A DNA stretch of 64,000 nt from Microcoleus sp. FACHB-68 (GCF_014695715.1 NZ_JACJOT010000008.1:434001-498000), one strand, 5' to 3'; shown: positions 1 to 10,006, counted from the stretch's first letter. Notes: a model not told the origin generated them from the letters alone. Program-made: numbers and translations.

Positions 1-26
1 TCAGGAGGTAATACTAGATGCTATTG

Positions 27-2765
27 CTAGAGGTTATTGAGCCGGCTCTGCAAAATTTCCACCTGTTTCTCGGCTTCTGCTAGTGCATCCCGCGCTCCCT
101 GCACCACTTCTGGTTTAGCATTATCAACAAAAGCAGCATTACTCAGCCGAGCGCTTAAAGATTTAGCTTCTGCGTCTACTTTCGCTAAACTTTTTTCTAA
201 TTTAGATCGCAGTGCCGCAACATCAACAACGCCGGCTAAAGGAATGACAACTTGAACAGTTCCCACCACACCGGCAATTGAGCCGCCTTCTCCTTCTTGA
301 GTTTGGAGAGAATCAGAATCAATTGTCTCAGCGATGGTTAATTGCTCAACTTTCGCTAAATCTTGAATGTAAGATTGCCCTAATGTGAGAATTTGTCGTT
401 CGCGCTCACTTTCACTTTGTAAAATCGCCGACACTTTCACCGCCGGCTTGATATCCGCTTCAGCGCGAAGATTGCGAACTGTGCGGATTGTGCCCATCAG
501 CAAATCAAAATCTGACTCTAACTCTAGATTGAGCAAAGTTGCATCAACCTCTGGATAGATTTGTAAGGCTAACGTTTGATTTTCACCGGCTTGCGTTAGG
601 GTGTGCCAAACTTCCTCAGTAATGTGAGGCATAAAGGGATGCAGCAGTTTTAAAATTCCTTCCAAAACAACTGCCAAGGTTTGCTGCGCCACCTGCCGCG
701 AGGCTGTATCCTCACCTTGTAAACGCGACTTCACTAGCTCAATATACCAATCGCAGAAATCGCCCCAGAAGAATTCATAGAGTGCTTTTGCAGCTTCTCC
801 GATGCCGTAATTTTCGATGGAATCGCCGCTTTGCCGCACCATCTGATGATAGCGAGACAGAATCCAGCGATCACACAATTCTAGGGCATCTGCTGCCGGC
901 TGGCCTAATTGTTGGGGTGTTTGCCCATCTAGATTCATCATCACAAACCGGGCGGCATTCCACAACTTATTGGTGAAGTTACGAGAGGCTTCTACGGTTG
1001 CCGATTCTTGTTTTTTGCGATTATATTCCAGCCGGATATCTTGGCCGGCACCGGCAACTTCTCGCACCAAAGCATAGCGCAAGGCATCTGTCCCATATTT
1101 ATCCATTAGTAACAGCGGATCGATGCCATTATTAGCAGATTTTGACATTTTCTTGCCGTTTTCATCGAGCACTAACCCGTGAATATAAACGTCTTTAAAC
1201 GGCATTTGATCCGTGAAATGTCCTGCCATCATTGTCATCCGGGCAACCCAGAAGAAGATGATATCAAAGCCGGTGACAAGGGTGGCAGTGGGATAATAAG
1301 TGGTGAAATCTGTGGTTTGTTCTGGCCAACCCAAGGTTGAGAAGGGCCAAAGTCCAGAAGAAAACCAGGTATCGAGGACATCGGGATCTTGCTCTAACTT
1401 GACATTTTCACCAAATTGTGAATCGGCTTTTTCTCGCGCCTCGGCTTCATTTCGTCCCACGACAAAGGGGGTGCTGTCGGTAATTTCGCCGCCGGTTTCA
1501 CTGACGACATACCAGGCGGGGATTTGATGCCCCCACCACAACTGCCGGGAAATGCACCAATCTTTTATTTTTACTAGCCAGTCGCGGTAAACTTTCGTCC
1601 AGCGCTGAGGCACAAATTCCGGGGAGTTTTGGTTGTCTAGGGAGTCTAGCGCCTTGTCAGCGAGGGGGCGAATTTTGACGAACCACTGGGTAGAGAGGAG
1701 GGGTTCCACCGGCACCTTTCCTCGATCGCTATAAGGGACGCTGTGGTTGTAATCCTCGATTTTTACGAGCACGCCGTCTTCTTCTAGCCGCTTTACGACA
1801 TTTTTGCGGGCGGTAAAGCGGGGTTGTCCTTGGAATGGGCCGGCATTTTCGTTTAAGGAGCCATCTTTGTTCATAATATTGATGAACGGCAGTTGATGGC
1901 GCTGGCCCATTTCAAAGTCATTTGGGTCATGTGCCGGCGTGACTTTGACGCAGCCGGTGCCGAATTCGGGATCAACTAATTCATCGGCAATAATCGGAAT
2001 TTCTCGCCCCATAATTGGCAGCGTCAGGGTTTTCCCGATTAAATGCTTGTAGCGATCATCGTTGGGATTAACAGCAACGGCGGTATCTCCCAACATGGTT
2101 TCTGGGCGGGTTGTTGCCACTTCCAGGTAGCCAGAATTGTCGCTGAGGGGATAGCGGAAGTGCCAGAGATTGCCTTTAACTTCTTTATTTTCGACTTCTA
2201 AGTCAGAGACGGCAGACTGGGACTCTGGGCACCAATTCACGAGATAATTGCCGCGATAGATTAGCCCTTGTTCGTAGAGTTGGACGAACGCTTGTGAAAC
2301 AGCTTGGGATAAGCCCTCATCCATTGTGAAGCGTTCCCGCGACCAATCGACTGACACACCCAGCCGGCGAAGTTGGCCAACAATTGTCCCCTTGGATTTT
2401 GCTTTCCACGCCCAAGCCCGTTCTAAGAATTGTTCGCGCCCCAAATCGTAGCGGGTTTTACCTTCTTCCTTGAGCTGTTTTTCCAGAATCGTTTGTACTG
2501 CGATACTGGCGTGATCGGTTCCGGGAACCCATAGGGTGTTGCGTCCTTTCATGCGGTGGTAGCGCACGAGGATATCCATAATGGTATCGCCGAGGGTGTG
2601 GCCTATGTGCAAGCTGCCGGTGACATTGGGCGGCGGGATAACCATGCAATAGGGTTCGCCCGGATGATTTGGATCAGCTTTGAATACTTGATTTTCTTCC
2701 CAGAATTTTTGCCACTTGGCTTCTGTGGTTGCTGGATCGTATTGAGGGGGGAGGGTTGGAGTCAT
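27..2765 (-). CDS. valS: Valyl-tRNA synthetase
   Basis: Class I aminoacyl-tRNA synthetase that charges tRNA-Val in the cytoplasm. The 912-aa product is full length for the family. The ATP-binding HIGH motif lies at residues 53-56 and the KMSKS loop at about 539-543. Between them is the CP1 editing domain that hydrolyses mischarged Thr-tRNA, with the typical [13 protein letters not shown] stretch. After the anticodon-binding helical domain, the C-terminus is a charged coiled-coil arm of about 65 residues, as is usual for ValRS. The ATG at 2765 gives the expected N-terminus (PPQYDP...W). The gene stands alone, and its stop is only 26 bases from the left edge of the window. No oddity is seen. 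Confidence 0.98.
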   Translation of the reverse strand: MTPTLPPQYDPATTEAKWQKFWEENQVFKADPNHPGEPYCMVIPPPNVTGSLHIGHTLGDTIMDILVRYHRMKGRNTLWVPGTDHASIAVQTILEKQLKEEGKTRYDLGREQFLERAWAWKAKSKGTIVGQLRRLGVSVDWSRERFTMDEGLSQAVSQAFVQLYEQGLIYRGNYLVNWCPESQSAVSDLEVENKEVKGNLWHFRYPLSDNSGYLEVATTRPETMLGDTAVAVNPNDDRYKHLIGKTLTLPIMGREIPIIADELVDPEFGTGCVKVTPAHDPNDFEMGQRHQLPFINIMNKDGSLNENAGPFQGQPRFTARKNVVKRLEEDGVLVKIEDYNHSVPYSDRGKVPVEPLLSTQWFVKIRPLADKALDSLDNQNSPEFVPQRWTKVYRDWLVKIKDWCISRQLWWGHQIPAWYVVSETGGEITDSTPFVVGRNEAEAREKADSQFGENVKLEQDPDVLDTWFSSGLWPFSTLGWPEQTTDFTTYYPTATLVTGFDIIFFWVARMTMMAGHFTDQMPFKDVYIHGLVLDENGKKMSKSANNGIDPLLLMDKYGTDALRYALVREVAGAGQDIRLEYNRKKQESATVEASRNFTNKLWNAARFVMMNLDGQTPQQLGQPAADALELCDRWILSRYHQMVRQSGDSIENYGIGEAAKALYEFFWGDFCDWYIELVKSRLQGEDTASRQVAQQTLAVVLEGILKLLHPFMPHITEEVWHTLTQAGENQTLALQIYPEVDATLLNLELESDFDLLMGTIRTVRNLRAEADIKPAVKVSAILQSESERERQILTLGQSYIQDLAKVEQLTIAETIDSDSLQTQEGEGGSIAGVVGTVQVVIPLAGVVDVAALRSKLEKSLAKVDAEAKSLSARLSNAAFVDNAKPEVVQGARDALAEAEKQVEILQSRLNNL

Positions 2766-3184
2766 CAGTGGAGAAAGGGCAGGGTTTCTTTATAAGATTG
2801 TGCCATAGGGCTGAGGATAGGGCGGCTTCCGCTTGCCGGCGCTGAGATGCCGGTGAGGAGTGAGAGCAACTGGCGTTTGGGGCGTGGGATGGTAAAGTTG
2901 AAATTTCTTGCGCCGGCTTTGCAATTTCCGGCACAAGGGAATATTTTTTTGATCAGCATCTTTTACTGAATCTGAATGCTGGATTAGGGTAAGTCATTAG
3001 TTTCCTTTGGAGAAAACCATCCTCTCGATTTTTGTCAGTTTACGCTTTGTTTTGCTGATTTTTAACACTTTTCTTCAGCCAGAGTTGCTGCCGAAGCAGA
3101 AAAATTTTTGCTAAAATTGTTTTTAGAGTCTAACATAAAAATTTTATCTCGTTCCCCCATTAAATTTATTAGAGGAGACCCCGT
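2766..3184. other. Intergenic region valS / TPR gene
   Basis: This 419-bp spacer lies between two divergently transcribed genes and must hold both promoters. The part near 2820-2930 is rich in GCCGGC/GCCGG motifs. An AGAGGAGA ribosome-binding site precedes the TPR gene at about 3171-3178. I see no convincing RNA gene or small coding region. Confidence 0.5.
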
Positions 3185-4189
3185 ATGCCGGCAAAACAAT
3201 TGTATGAACAAGGTTTGCACAAAGCCCGTCAGGGCAACTACTGGGGAGCCATTGACGACTTCAACCAGACGCTGGAGCTGCAACCAGGAGCGGTTAGAGC
3301 TTACCATCAGCGCGGTCTTGCTTATTATTATTTACAAGACTATGAAAGGGCAATTGAAGATTTTAATAAAGCCTTGTATCTCAATGCGAAACTATCTAAA
3401 ACATATTTTTATCGGGGGAATGCTTGGCGCAAATTAGGAGAGCATCAACAAGCCATTGAAGATTTTAATCGAGCCATTGCGAACAATTATAATTTGGAGG
3501 CCGGTTATAACAACCGGGGGCTGGCTTTTGCTCATTTAGGGGAATACGAATCGGCTATTCAAGATTACGATCGCTCAATAGCTATCAATCCCAATAACTA
3601 CAAGTTTTATTACAATCGTGGCCGAGCTTACTATCTTTTGGGAAATAAACAAGCCGCAATTTTAGATTTCGAGCGAACTTTGCAATTAAATACAAAATAT
3701 ATCAAAGCTTATATTAATCGCGGCCTTTCTTATTATCACTTAAAAGATTATCAACAAGCAATTAACGATTACAATCAAGCGTTGATAATTGATCCAAAAA
3801 ACGTTTATGCTTACTACAATCGAGGCTGTGTTCGAGCTAAATTAGGAGATTACGGGGGAGCCATTGAAGATTACAATCAAGCGGTAGTGATCGATCCCAC
3901 CTATGCAAAAGCTTATATGAATCGAGGATTAGCCCGTTATAAATTGGGAGATGAACCTGGGGCGAATAAAGATTTTTATCACGTCATGTGTATTAATGCT
4001 GAAGCTTATACCTACTACCAAGCTCAGCGGGGTACTTCTGATGCGAAGACTTATTCTAAAGAAGCTCCGCGAGTTGAGCAGAATCATGGGGGAGAATACT
4101 TTAATACTACCTTAAATTCTACTTGGGAGAAAGAAGATTTAAGTAATCTTGAAGACTTGCTTTCTGAAGGAGAATTTATTAATTCATAA
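3185..4189 (+). CDS. TPR-repeat protein (cytoplasmic)
   Basis: The 334-aa product consists almost entirely of about eight 34-residue tetratricopeptide repeats. These have regular Y-x-x-G and A-I-x-D-F/Y-N-x-A signatures from residue 4 to about 275, followed by a 60-residue acidic, low-complexity tail. No signal peptide or membrane segment is visible, so it is probably a cytoplasmic protein-protein interaction scaffold. The ATG at 3185 is preceded by AGAGGAGA about 6 nt upstream. Neighbours (valS and a phosphoesterase, both on the other strand) give no functional hint. The specific role is unknown; similar all-TPR proteins are numerous in filamentous cyanobacteria. Confidence 0.85.
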   Translation: MPAKQLYEQGLHKARQGNYWGAIDDFNQTLELQPGAVRAYHQRGLAYYYLQDYERAIEDFNKALYLNAKLSKTYFYRGNAWRKLGEHQQAIEDFNRAIANNYNLEAGYNNRGLAFAHLGEYESAIQDYDRSIAINPNNYKFYYNRGRAYYLLGNKQAAILDFERTLQLNTKYIKAYINRGLSYYHLKDYQQAINDYNQALIIDPKNVYAYYNRGCVRAKLGDYGGAIEDYNQAVVIDPTYAKAYMNRGLARYKLGDEPGANKDFYHVMCINAEAYTYYQAQRGTSDAKTYSKEAPRVEQNHGGEYFNTTLNSTWEKEDLSNLEDLLSEGEFINS

Positions 4190-4312
4190 AATTTGCCCAT
4201 TGGAATTATAAGCTTGCAATTGATAAATTTTAACCGGCACTGCTTTCAGACTTATATTTTCTTAGATAAAGCGAAGCCATTATAAAAGCTTCGCTCCCTT
4301 GCTTTATTTTTC

Positions 4313-6121
4313 CTATTTTTGATTTCTAGCCGGCACCCCAAGTTTAAATTCATCAAATTTCACCACGTTTGATTGCGGCAACCGCGTATCAAAGTAATAG
4401 CTGCTCACCGTGCCGGCACCCGTATCTAATATGCTAAAAACTGTTAGATCGTTACTCGCAATATAAGACACCGACTTCCCATTTTCATCAAGAATTGGCG
4501 CAATTGTTGGCATCACCGGCTCTAACCCATTGGGATTGCCGGTTGCTGCATATTCTTCCTGATAGCCGGCTGGGACGTTTCGCGGATTTTCTGCCACCGC
4601 CGCGCCATAAGAATTCCCGACATTTGAGGTTTCTAAAAAGTGGATTCCCTGAGAATCCAGGAATCGATTCCATAAATGGGAATGTCCATAGAATACCAAC
4701 TGCACACCGGCAGCCTCTAGCAAAGGGACAACATCCCGAATAATATAATCAGCATCCTTCGGGTATTCATAGCGAATTGCCTGAATATTGCCACTAGAAT
4801 TACGCTCAATCATCTGCACCGGATCTGTATATGCCGGCACAATATTTCCCCCAAGCGTATGCGGCGGATGGTGGAACATGACAATCTTGTATTTTGCCTG
4901 CTTAAACTCTGAACTATTCAGCTCTTTTTCCAGCCAATTATATTGAACGCTTCCCTTGACAATTGGCTCAAAAATATGCTGCCCATATCCCCAGGCAGCC
5001 GGATTATTTAAATCTTGCTCTCGTTCCCGATATCTTCCCTTCGCATCAGCATTTAGGCTTTCAACTCGCCAGACGTTTGTTATGAAAGGAACTACCAACC
5101 GCACATCCCCAAAGGTTACAGCATAATACTTTTCTCCACCTTCATTACTTTCAGGAAGCGAAAAAATCTCTTCGTAAGTGTCCGTATTAAAAGAATTATT
5201 TTTTAGCCAGGTTTCATCTGCATTTTGGTCGAGTTGTTGAGCGGCTGTGCGAGGATAAGCATCATACAACTGCTCATTCAGGCTGCTTTCCATCGAAAAG
5301 CGTCCCATAACTTCATGATTTCCAATCGTCGTAAATAGTGGGGCGTGTTGAATTAATTCTCCGCCTTTATAAACAGTTTTAACGTTATTTTTTTCTAATT
5401 CGTAGTTAGCGCGTCCTTGCATACACGGAAAAAAAGCGCCCCCCCGATCATCATCAAACCATTCTGAAGCCCGATCAGGAATGTTTACCAAGTCTCCAGC
5501 GTGAAAAACGGCATCTACCTTACCCACTGTTTCGACAACTTTCTCAAGATTAGCCGCCGTCATTGGCATTAACTGATGATCGGACGTTAATAAGATTTTT
5601 AAAGGTTGTTTCGCAGAAGGTGCCGGGGTAAGGGTAAACACAGCACTTTCAACTTTCTCCCCATTTTCTCGCACACTTGCGACAGAATAAGGCACCTTTT
5701 TATCTGGAATTAAATTCTCAATTTTTGCTTCGTGACGCCAGATGTTTCGCCTTGTTGGCTGCGTAAAAATAGGATTATCTTTAGTTTGACCTTTAACTTG
5801 TGAGCGGCTATCTTCACGAGTGCGGCTTAACTGGGTAGTAGTCGCGATCACTTCTTGATCCAAATTTTTGCCATAAATAACCGTGTGGCGAGAACCGGCA
5901 AACTCGGTAAACCAAACGACTCGCACCGAATTTTCAGCCGGCATTTGTAAAAAAGGATCGGTTAGCAGTTGAGAATGAGTTGTCATAGAAAGCGATGCCT
6001 GATATGTACTAAAAACCCAAAAAAGTGAGATAAGAATAACGAAGCCGGCAACTGTGTTTGCCATGTGCCGGTTGAGGCGCTTGAACCTAAGCGATTTTCT
6101 ATAAACAGAATTCCATCGCAT
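4313..6121 (-). CDS. Membrane-anchored calcineurin-like metallophosphoesterase
   Basis: Probable exported phosphatase or phosphodiesterase of the purple-acid-phosphatase/calcineurin superfamily. A hydrophobic segment at about residues 20-42 looks like an uncleaved signal anchor. It is followed by a beta-sandwich-like region (about 60-175) as in purple acid phosphatases. The catalytic core then shows SDHQ (where many relatives have GDxH), HAGDLV, TIGNHE, FHHPPH and FYGHSH metal-ligand motifs in order. I chose the ATG at 6121 because GGGAG sits 8 nt upstream; a GTG three codons earlier overlaps that site. The product is 602 aa. The substrate cannot be told from sequence. The gene is monocistronic and convergent with the TPR gene. 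Confidence 0.85.
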   Translation of the reverse strand: MRWNSVYRKSLRFKRLNRHMANTVAGFVILISLFWVFSTYQASLSMTTHSQLLTDPFLQMPAENSVRVVWFTEFAGSRHTVIYGKNLDQEVIATTTQLSRTREDSRSQVKGQTKDNPIFTQPTRRNIWRHEAKIENLIPDKKVPYSVASVRENGEKVESAVFTLTPAPSAKQPLKILLTSDHQLMPMTAANLEKVVETVGKVDAVFHAGDLVNIPDRASEWFDDDRGGAFFPCMQGRANYELEKNNVKTVYKGGELIQHAPLFTTIGNHEVMGRFSMESSLNEQLYDAYPRTAAQQLDQNADETWLKNNSFNTDTYEEIFSLPESNEGGEKYYAVTFGDVRLVVPFITNVWRVESLNADAKGRYREREQDLNNPAAWGYGQHIFEPIVKGSVQYNWLEKELNSSEFKQAKYKIVMFHHPPHTLGGNIVPAYTDPVQMIERNSSGNIQAIRYEYPKDADYIIRDVVPLLEAAGVQLVFYGHSHLWNRFLDSQGIHFLETSNVGNSYGAAVAENPRNVPAGYQEEYAATGNPNGLEPVMPTIAPILDENGKSVSYIASNDLTVFSILDTGAGTVSSYYFDTRLPQSNVVKFDEFKLGVPARNQK

Positions 6122-6204
6122 TTCACTCACTCCCAGCTTATAGAAACCATCTGCCTGGTTTATTCTAAAATAACGCCTATTGCGTATTCGTTTTATTTAC
6201 CATA

Positions 6205-6244
6205 AAAATCATCCCCCGATAGTTATACCGGAGGATGATTTTTT
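6205..6244 (-). terminator. Intrinsic terminator hairpin
   Basis: An inverted repeat, AATCATCC...GGATGATT with an additional CC/GG region, is flanked by A-rich and T-rich tracts on its two sides. Read on the minus strand it ends in a T-run about 95 nt downstream of the 44-aa gene. It probably terminates that transcript and insulates the divergent phosphoesterase. Confidence 0.7.
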
Positions 6245-6336
6245 AACGTGTTTTAAGGTTAAAGGGCGGTTAAGGTTCGCGCCCCAAGGGAGGGAAGCAA
6301 ATCTTTGTGTTTGTTGCATATTCTAGATATTTAGCC

Positions 6337-6471
6337 CTAGGATTCGCAGCGTTTGACAGAACCATCCGTATATAGCTCCATTGGCACTAATTCTTCTCTT
6401 CCGTTGACTTTGACTTTAGAGTAGACAATTTTCAAGAAAGAGGGTTTTTTGGGGGTTTGGGTGTACAACAT
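6337..6471 (-). CDS. Small basic hypothetical protein (44 aa)
   Basis: A short open frame encodes a 44-residue basic protein beginning MLYTQTPKKPSF and ending DGSVKRCES. Support for translation comes from GAGGA about 8-9 nt upstream of the ATG, normal codon use, and an intrinsic terminator shortly downstream. There is no signal peptide or membrane segment. The pattern of short beta strands (IVYSKVKVNG, LVPMELY) suggests a tiny folded domain. I do not recognise the family. It lies upstream of and divergent from ycf3. Confidence 0.6.
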   Translation of the reverse strand: MLYTQTPKKPSFLKIVYSKVKVNGREELVPMELYTDGSVKRCES

Positions 6472-6789
6472 GGTGGGTTTCCTCAATTCGGTCTTGTACC
6501 TTTTCTTAACTATTAGTATGAACGATAGACTTATTAGATTAAGTGATTTAAGGCTTTAAAGAATGTGATAAGTTTTTAACAGACCCGTGATTTCAAGATA
6601 AACACTGTGTGAGTGCAAGCTGCCATCGGGGTGATACCGATCACAATGGCCATCTGAGAGAGACAGCCGGCAAGCGTCTGGGAATGTAACGAAAACGCTC
6701 CAGAACCGCAGATCGGCGCTAAGCTACATTAAAAGGCGTGATTGCCGGCACCATCTAACAGGCTAATGTGAGCCAGTAGCCCCAAACCT
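6472..6789. other. Divergent promoter region, small gene / ycf3
   Basis: This 318-bp spacer lies between the 44-aa gene and ycf3 and must carry the promoters of both. The segment 6600-6740 is GC-richer, with short complementary stretches, and could form structure in the ycf3 leader. No defined RNA family was recognised. Confidence 0.4.
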
Positions 6790-7311
6790 ATGCCCAGAAC
6801 TCAACGGAACGACAACTTCATCGACAAAAGCTTCACGGTGATGGCAGATATCATCCTGAAGATCCTGCCTACTAACCAAAAAGCGAAAGAAGCTTTCGCC
6901 TACTACCGCGATGGGATGTCTGCCCAGGCGGATGGGGAATATGCAGAAGCTTTAGAAAACTACTTGGAAGCGCTGAAGCTGGAAGAAGATCCCAATGATC
7001 GCAGCTATATCCTCTACAACATCGGGCTGATCCATACCAGCAACGGTGAACAGGATAAAGCGATGGAATACTATCTCGAAGCCCTTGAACTCAACCCTCG
7101 CTTGCCCCAGGCGCTGAACAATATTGCTGTGATTTATCACTATCGCGGCGATAAAGCGAAGGAAGCGGGTCAAGATGAGGAAGCCGAAGAAATGTACCAG
7201 AAAGCTGCTGAGTATTGGAAGCGAGCAATTCGCATTGCACCCAATAACTACATTGAAGCTCAAAACTGGCTGAAGACGACTGGGCGATCTGCGATGGACG
7301 TGTATTTCTAG
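6790..7311 (+). CDS. ycf3: Photosystem I assembly protein Ycf3
   Basis: A TPR-containing chaperone needed for assembly of the photosystem I reaction centre at the thylakoid membrane. The 173-aa length, the N-terminus [20 protein letters not shown] and three TPR units (about residues 35-140), ending in a [16 protein letters not shown] segment, match the Ycf3 family closely. The ATG start gives the canonical N-terminus. It is followed 123 bp later by gatC on the same strand. Its PSI client genes psaA and psaB are about 25 kb away in this window. Confidence 0.96.
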   Translation: MPRTQRNDNFIDKSFTVMADIILKILPTNQKAKEAFAYYRDGMSAQADGEYAEALENYLEALKLEEDPNDRSYILYNIGLIHTSNGEQDKAMEYYLEALELNPRLPQALNNIAVIYHYRGDKAKEAGQDEEAEEMYQKAAEYWKRAIRIAPNNYIEAQNWLKTTGRSAMDVYF

Positions 7312-7434
7312 GGAATTGGGAATTGGGTAAGGCTGCACCAACCTAAAGGTATGGGAATTATTACGATGATTGCCCCCTACCCATTCCTAAGCGACTAGCT
7401 AATTAAAAGTCAAAATTCAACCTTTAAGATTCAC

Positions 7435-7725
7435 ATGATTGATCGCGATCAAGTCCGCAAAGTCGCTCATCTAGCGAGATTAGAACTCACAGCCGAGGAA
7501 GAGGAGCAATTTACAACTCAACTCGGTAGCATTCTGGATTATTTTGAGCAATTGAGCGAACTCAACACCGAGAATGTGCTTCCAACAACGCGAGTCATTG
7601 ATGTTAGCAATGTAACGCGCCCGGATGATCTTCAGCCCTATCCTTATCGAGAAGAAATCCTAAGCTGCGCCCCCGATCAAGAGGGTGAATTCTTCAAAGT
7701 GCCAAAAATTATTGGCGAAAGTTAG
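7435..7725 (+). CDS. gatC: Asp/Glu-tRNA amidotransferase subunit C
   Basis: Small subunit of the GatCAB amidotransferase, which converts Glu-tRNA-Gln (and Asp-tRNA-Asn) to the amidated forms. The 96-aa product has the family hallmarks: an N-terminal [16 protein letters not shown] helix, the central [12 protein letters not shown] segment, and the C-terminal EFFKVPKII strand that wraps GatA. gatA and gatB are not in the window, which is common in cyanobacteria. A strong hairpin follows the gene. Confidence 0.96.
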   Translation: MIDRDQVRKVAHLARLELTAEEEEQFTTQLGSILDYFEQLSELNTENVLPTTRVIDVSNVTRPDDLQPYPYREEILSCAPDQEGEFFKVPKIIGES

Positions 7726-7765
7726 CCTTTTTTGGCAAAAATAACCGGCTAGGAATGACGAAAGC

Positions 7766-7809
7766 GGGAGAAGAACAAAACTCGAAAATCTGAGGTTTGT
7801 TCTTCTCCC
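7766..7809. terminator. Bidirectional terminator hairpin between gatC and the convergent gene
   Basis: A perfect 14-bp stem (GGGAGAAGAACAAA at 7766-7779 pairing with TTTGTTCTTCTCCC at 7796-7809) has a 16-nt loop. It lies 40 nt after the gatC stop and 43 nt after the stop of the convergent small gene, so it can serve both transcripts. Neither side has a long T-run. Confidence 0.7.
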
Positions 7810-7851
7810 ACTTTGGCTTGATTTTATTCGATTTGCCGGCAACAGGATGGC

Positions 7852-8112
7852 TCAAGTTTGCTCTTGGGAAGTATTTTCATGATTGTTAGTCATGCCAACT
7901 TCCTCAGATGAACGACTCAGCATAGACTGATGCTGTTTTTCATCGTGCTGCCGGTGCTGAGCCATTAATTCTCGTGCGTGTTCTGAAGTCTGCTCGTTGT
8001 CTTGCGCTGCATGAACTTCGGCTTCAGAGCGGTTCAGCATGGACTGATGGTGTCTTTCGTCCTGCTGACGCTGCTGAAGCATTCGTTCTCTGGCCGGTTC
8101 TGGCGTACTCAT
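7852..8112 (-). CDS. Small His/Gln-rich duplicated-motif protein (86 aa)
   Basis: The 86-aa hydrophilic protein is rich in His, Gln, Glu and Arg. It is built from two copies of one unit of about 27 residues: ARERMLQQRQQDERHHQSML (residues 7-26) and ARELMAQHRQHDEKQHQSML (about 46-65), each followed by xRSxxEV. Predicted alpha-helical, with no signal peptide. GGAG lies 8 nt upstream of the ATG. It sits downstream of hom on the same strand (118 bp gap) and converges on gatC. The family is not recognised. The clustered His residues could bind metal, but that is only a guess. Confidence 0.7.
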   Translation of the reverse strand: MSTPEPARERMLQQRQQDERHHQSMLNRSEAEVHAAQDNEQTSEHARELMAQHRQHDEKQHQSMLSRSSEEVGMTNNHENTSQEQT

Positions 8113-8230
8113 GGAAGAATCTCCGATTGAGTGGCAAAAATGCCTTTTGTATCAACCTCACATAATTGAGCCAGAATGTAGCCAATTCTACAGAAAAGTT
8201 TACGCAAGCTTTAAAATCTGCCGTTGCCGG

Positions 8231-9547
8231 TTAAAGTACACGCAGAATACTCGGAATGCTATCGACAGCATCTAGCGTGCGAATTTCTTCTAAAGCTTGT
8301 CGGAAATTCCCTTCACGAACATCGTGCGTAACTACAACAATTTCTGCTAAATGATCGCGCATTCCTGTTTGTACGATAGATTCTAAGCTAACGCCGTGGT
8401 TGCCAAAACTGGTGCCTAATTTGCCAATCACACCGGGTTGATCTCGTGTTAGGAAACGGGCGTAAAACCGGCTCACCACTTCTTCCATTGGGGCGATGGT
8501 GCAGTAATGCTGGTGAGAGCAACTAATTAATGGATGAGGTATGGTTTCAGTTTCGGTTTTTAGAACCGCCGCAATATTCATAATATCTGCGACAACCGCA
8601 CTCGCAGTCGGGCCGGCACCGGCACCCCGTCCATAAAACATCACCTGTCCGAGGGGTTCTCCCTCTATCAAAATTGCATTATAAACACCGTTAATACTGG
8701 CGAGTGGATGCGTTTTTGGTACTAAGGTTGGATGCACTCTCAGTTGCAGATTATCTTGAGTAGAAGGTTGAGAATTCCCAGAGGTTGTAACTTCACGCTT
8801 GGCAATTGCCAGCAATTTAATTACAAAATCTAATTTTTCGGCATAGGCAATATCGGCTGCACTGATTTGCCGAATGCCTTCACGGTAAATTTGTTCAAGT
8901 TTAATGCGTCCGTTAAAGGCTAAACTTGCCAGAATTGCGATTTTATCGGCAGCGTCAAAACCATCAACATCTGCGGTGGGATCGGCTTCCGCATAACCAA
9001 GTTTTTGGGCATCGGCGAGCACATCGGCAAAGTCCGCCCCTTCTGTTGCCATTCGGGTGAGGATGTAGTTGGTGGTGCCGTTAACGATGCCGGTGACGCT
9101 TTGAATGCGGTTCGCACCCAAGGATTGTTTGAGGGGTTGAATGACGGGGATGCCACCGCCAACAGCGGCTTCTAGAAGGACGTAGACGCCTTTTTCATTG
9201 GCTGCGGTGAAGATTTCGTCGCCATAGCGGGCGATGACTGCTTTGTTGGCGGTGACAACGTGTTTACCGCCGGCAATGGCTTTGAGAATGAGGCTGCGTG
9301 CCGGTTCAAGTCCCCCGATCACCTCTACCACAATGTCAACAGCCGGATCAGTGACGATTGATTCAAGGTCTGTTGTATACACATTTTTGTCTATTTGTAA
9401 AGTGCGACCTTTATCAAGGGAACGCACTCCAATTTTATAGATTTCCAACTCTTGCAACAGTGGATGACGCCCTTCTGGGGAGAGTAAAATCTCCGCCGTG
9501 CCGGTGCCAACTGTGCCTAATCCCAACAAACCTACTTTGAAAGCCAC
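8231..9547 (-). CDS. hom: Homoserine dehydrogenase
   Basis: Reduces aspartate semialdehyde to homoserine with NAD(P)H, at the branch point to Thr, Met and Ile. The 438-aa protein has an N-terminal Rossmann domain with the GLGTVGTG nucleotide-binding loop (residues 8-15). A central catalytic domain follows, with the VNGTTNYILT and AEADPTADVDGFDAADK signatures of the family. A C-terminal ACT domain (about 355-438) is typical of Thr-feedback-regulated enzymes. The start is GTG at 9547. Length and domain order are standard. Confidence 0.97.
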   Translation of the reverse strand: MAFKVGLLGLGTVGTGTAEILLSPEGRHPLLQELEIYKIGVRSLDKGRTLQIDKNVYTTDLESIVTDPAVDIVVEVIGGLEPARSLILKAIAGGKHVVTANKAVIARYGDEIFTAANEKGVYVLLEAAVGGGIPVIQPLKQSLGANRIQSVTGIVNGTTNYILTRMATEGADFADVLADAQKLGYAEADPTADVDGFDAADKIAILASLAFNGRIKLEQIYREGIRQISAADIAYAEKLDFVIKLLAIAKREVTTSGNSQPSTQDNLQLRVHPTLVPKTHPLASINGVYNAILIEGEPLGQVMFYGRGAGAGPTASAVVADIMNIAAVLKTETETIPHPLISCSHQHYCTIAPMEEVVSRFYARFLTRDQPGVIGKLGTSFGNHGVSLESIVQTGMRDHLAEIVVVTHDVREGNFRQALEEIRTLDAVDSIPSILRVL

Positions 9548-9652
9548 GATTTCAATCCGTATTGACTAAATTCTTGCCAAAACTATTGTGACAGTTACCC
9601 GCGCCTAAAGGTTAAGCTTAGAACAATTCGACCGATTTGGTGGAGGCAATCA

Positions 9653-9964
9653 ATGGTAACCTCACCAAAAACTTCCCAGCAAGCCATTATCTAGCTAAAC
9701 ACTGACGGTCAGCCAATCACAGATAATACAAAGCAGTTTAAGTGGATTGTTTACATCAAGCAGGCACTGTAATTATTTTTTGCTGATGAGGCTGATGTTT
9801 TTGCTGCCGGTGATTTATTGTGGTATCCGGTAGAAAGGCAGAACACGCTTAAAAAAGCGCCGGATGTCATGATATTCTTTGGCCGGCATAAAGGTGACAG
9901 TGGTTCTTATTAGCAATAGCAAGAAAATAATATTCCGCGTCGTGTCGTGTTTGAGGTTATTTTA
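9653..9964 (+). pseudogene. Degraded Uma2-family (DUF820) nuclease-like gene
   Basis: Reading one frame from the ATG at 9653 gives recognisable Uma2-family sequence for about 103 codons: DGQPITDNTKQFKWIVYIKQ, then FADEADVFAAGDLLWYPVE, KKAPDVMIFFGR, KGDSGSY and NNIPRRVVFEVI. It is interrupted by four in-frame stops: TAG at 9692, TAA at 9770 and two TAGs close together near 9911 and 9917. No frameshift is needed. The intact family is about 190-200 aa, so the C-terminal half is absent. Homology stops at the A-tract at 9964, which belongs to the terminator of the opposing toxin-antitoxin unit. The gene cannot make a functional protein. Confidence 0.8.
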
Positions 9965-10006
9965 AAAAAAAAGAGGTTCTTGAAACTAACTATCTTCGTT
10001 TCAAGA
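9962..10006 (-). terminator. Intrinsic terminator of the vapBC-like unit
   Basis: On the minus strand a perfect 9-bp stem (TCTTGAAAC...GTTTCAAGA, 11-nt loop) is followed by ACCTC and nine T residues. It overlaps the TGA that would end the full-length toxin frame (10001-10003). This supports 10001 as the ancestral end of the toxin gene. Confidence 0.8.

Noticed and set aside
9300-9320. GGTTCAAGTCCCCC resembling a tRNA T-arm
   Set aside because: It lies within the hom coding region and no acceptor or anticodon stem surrounds it.
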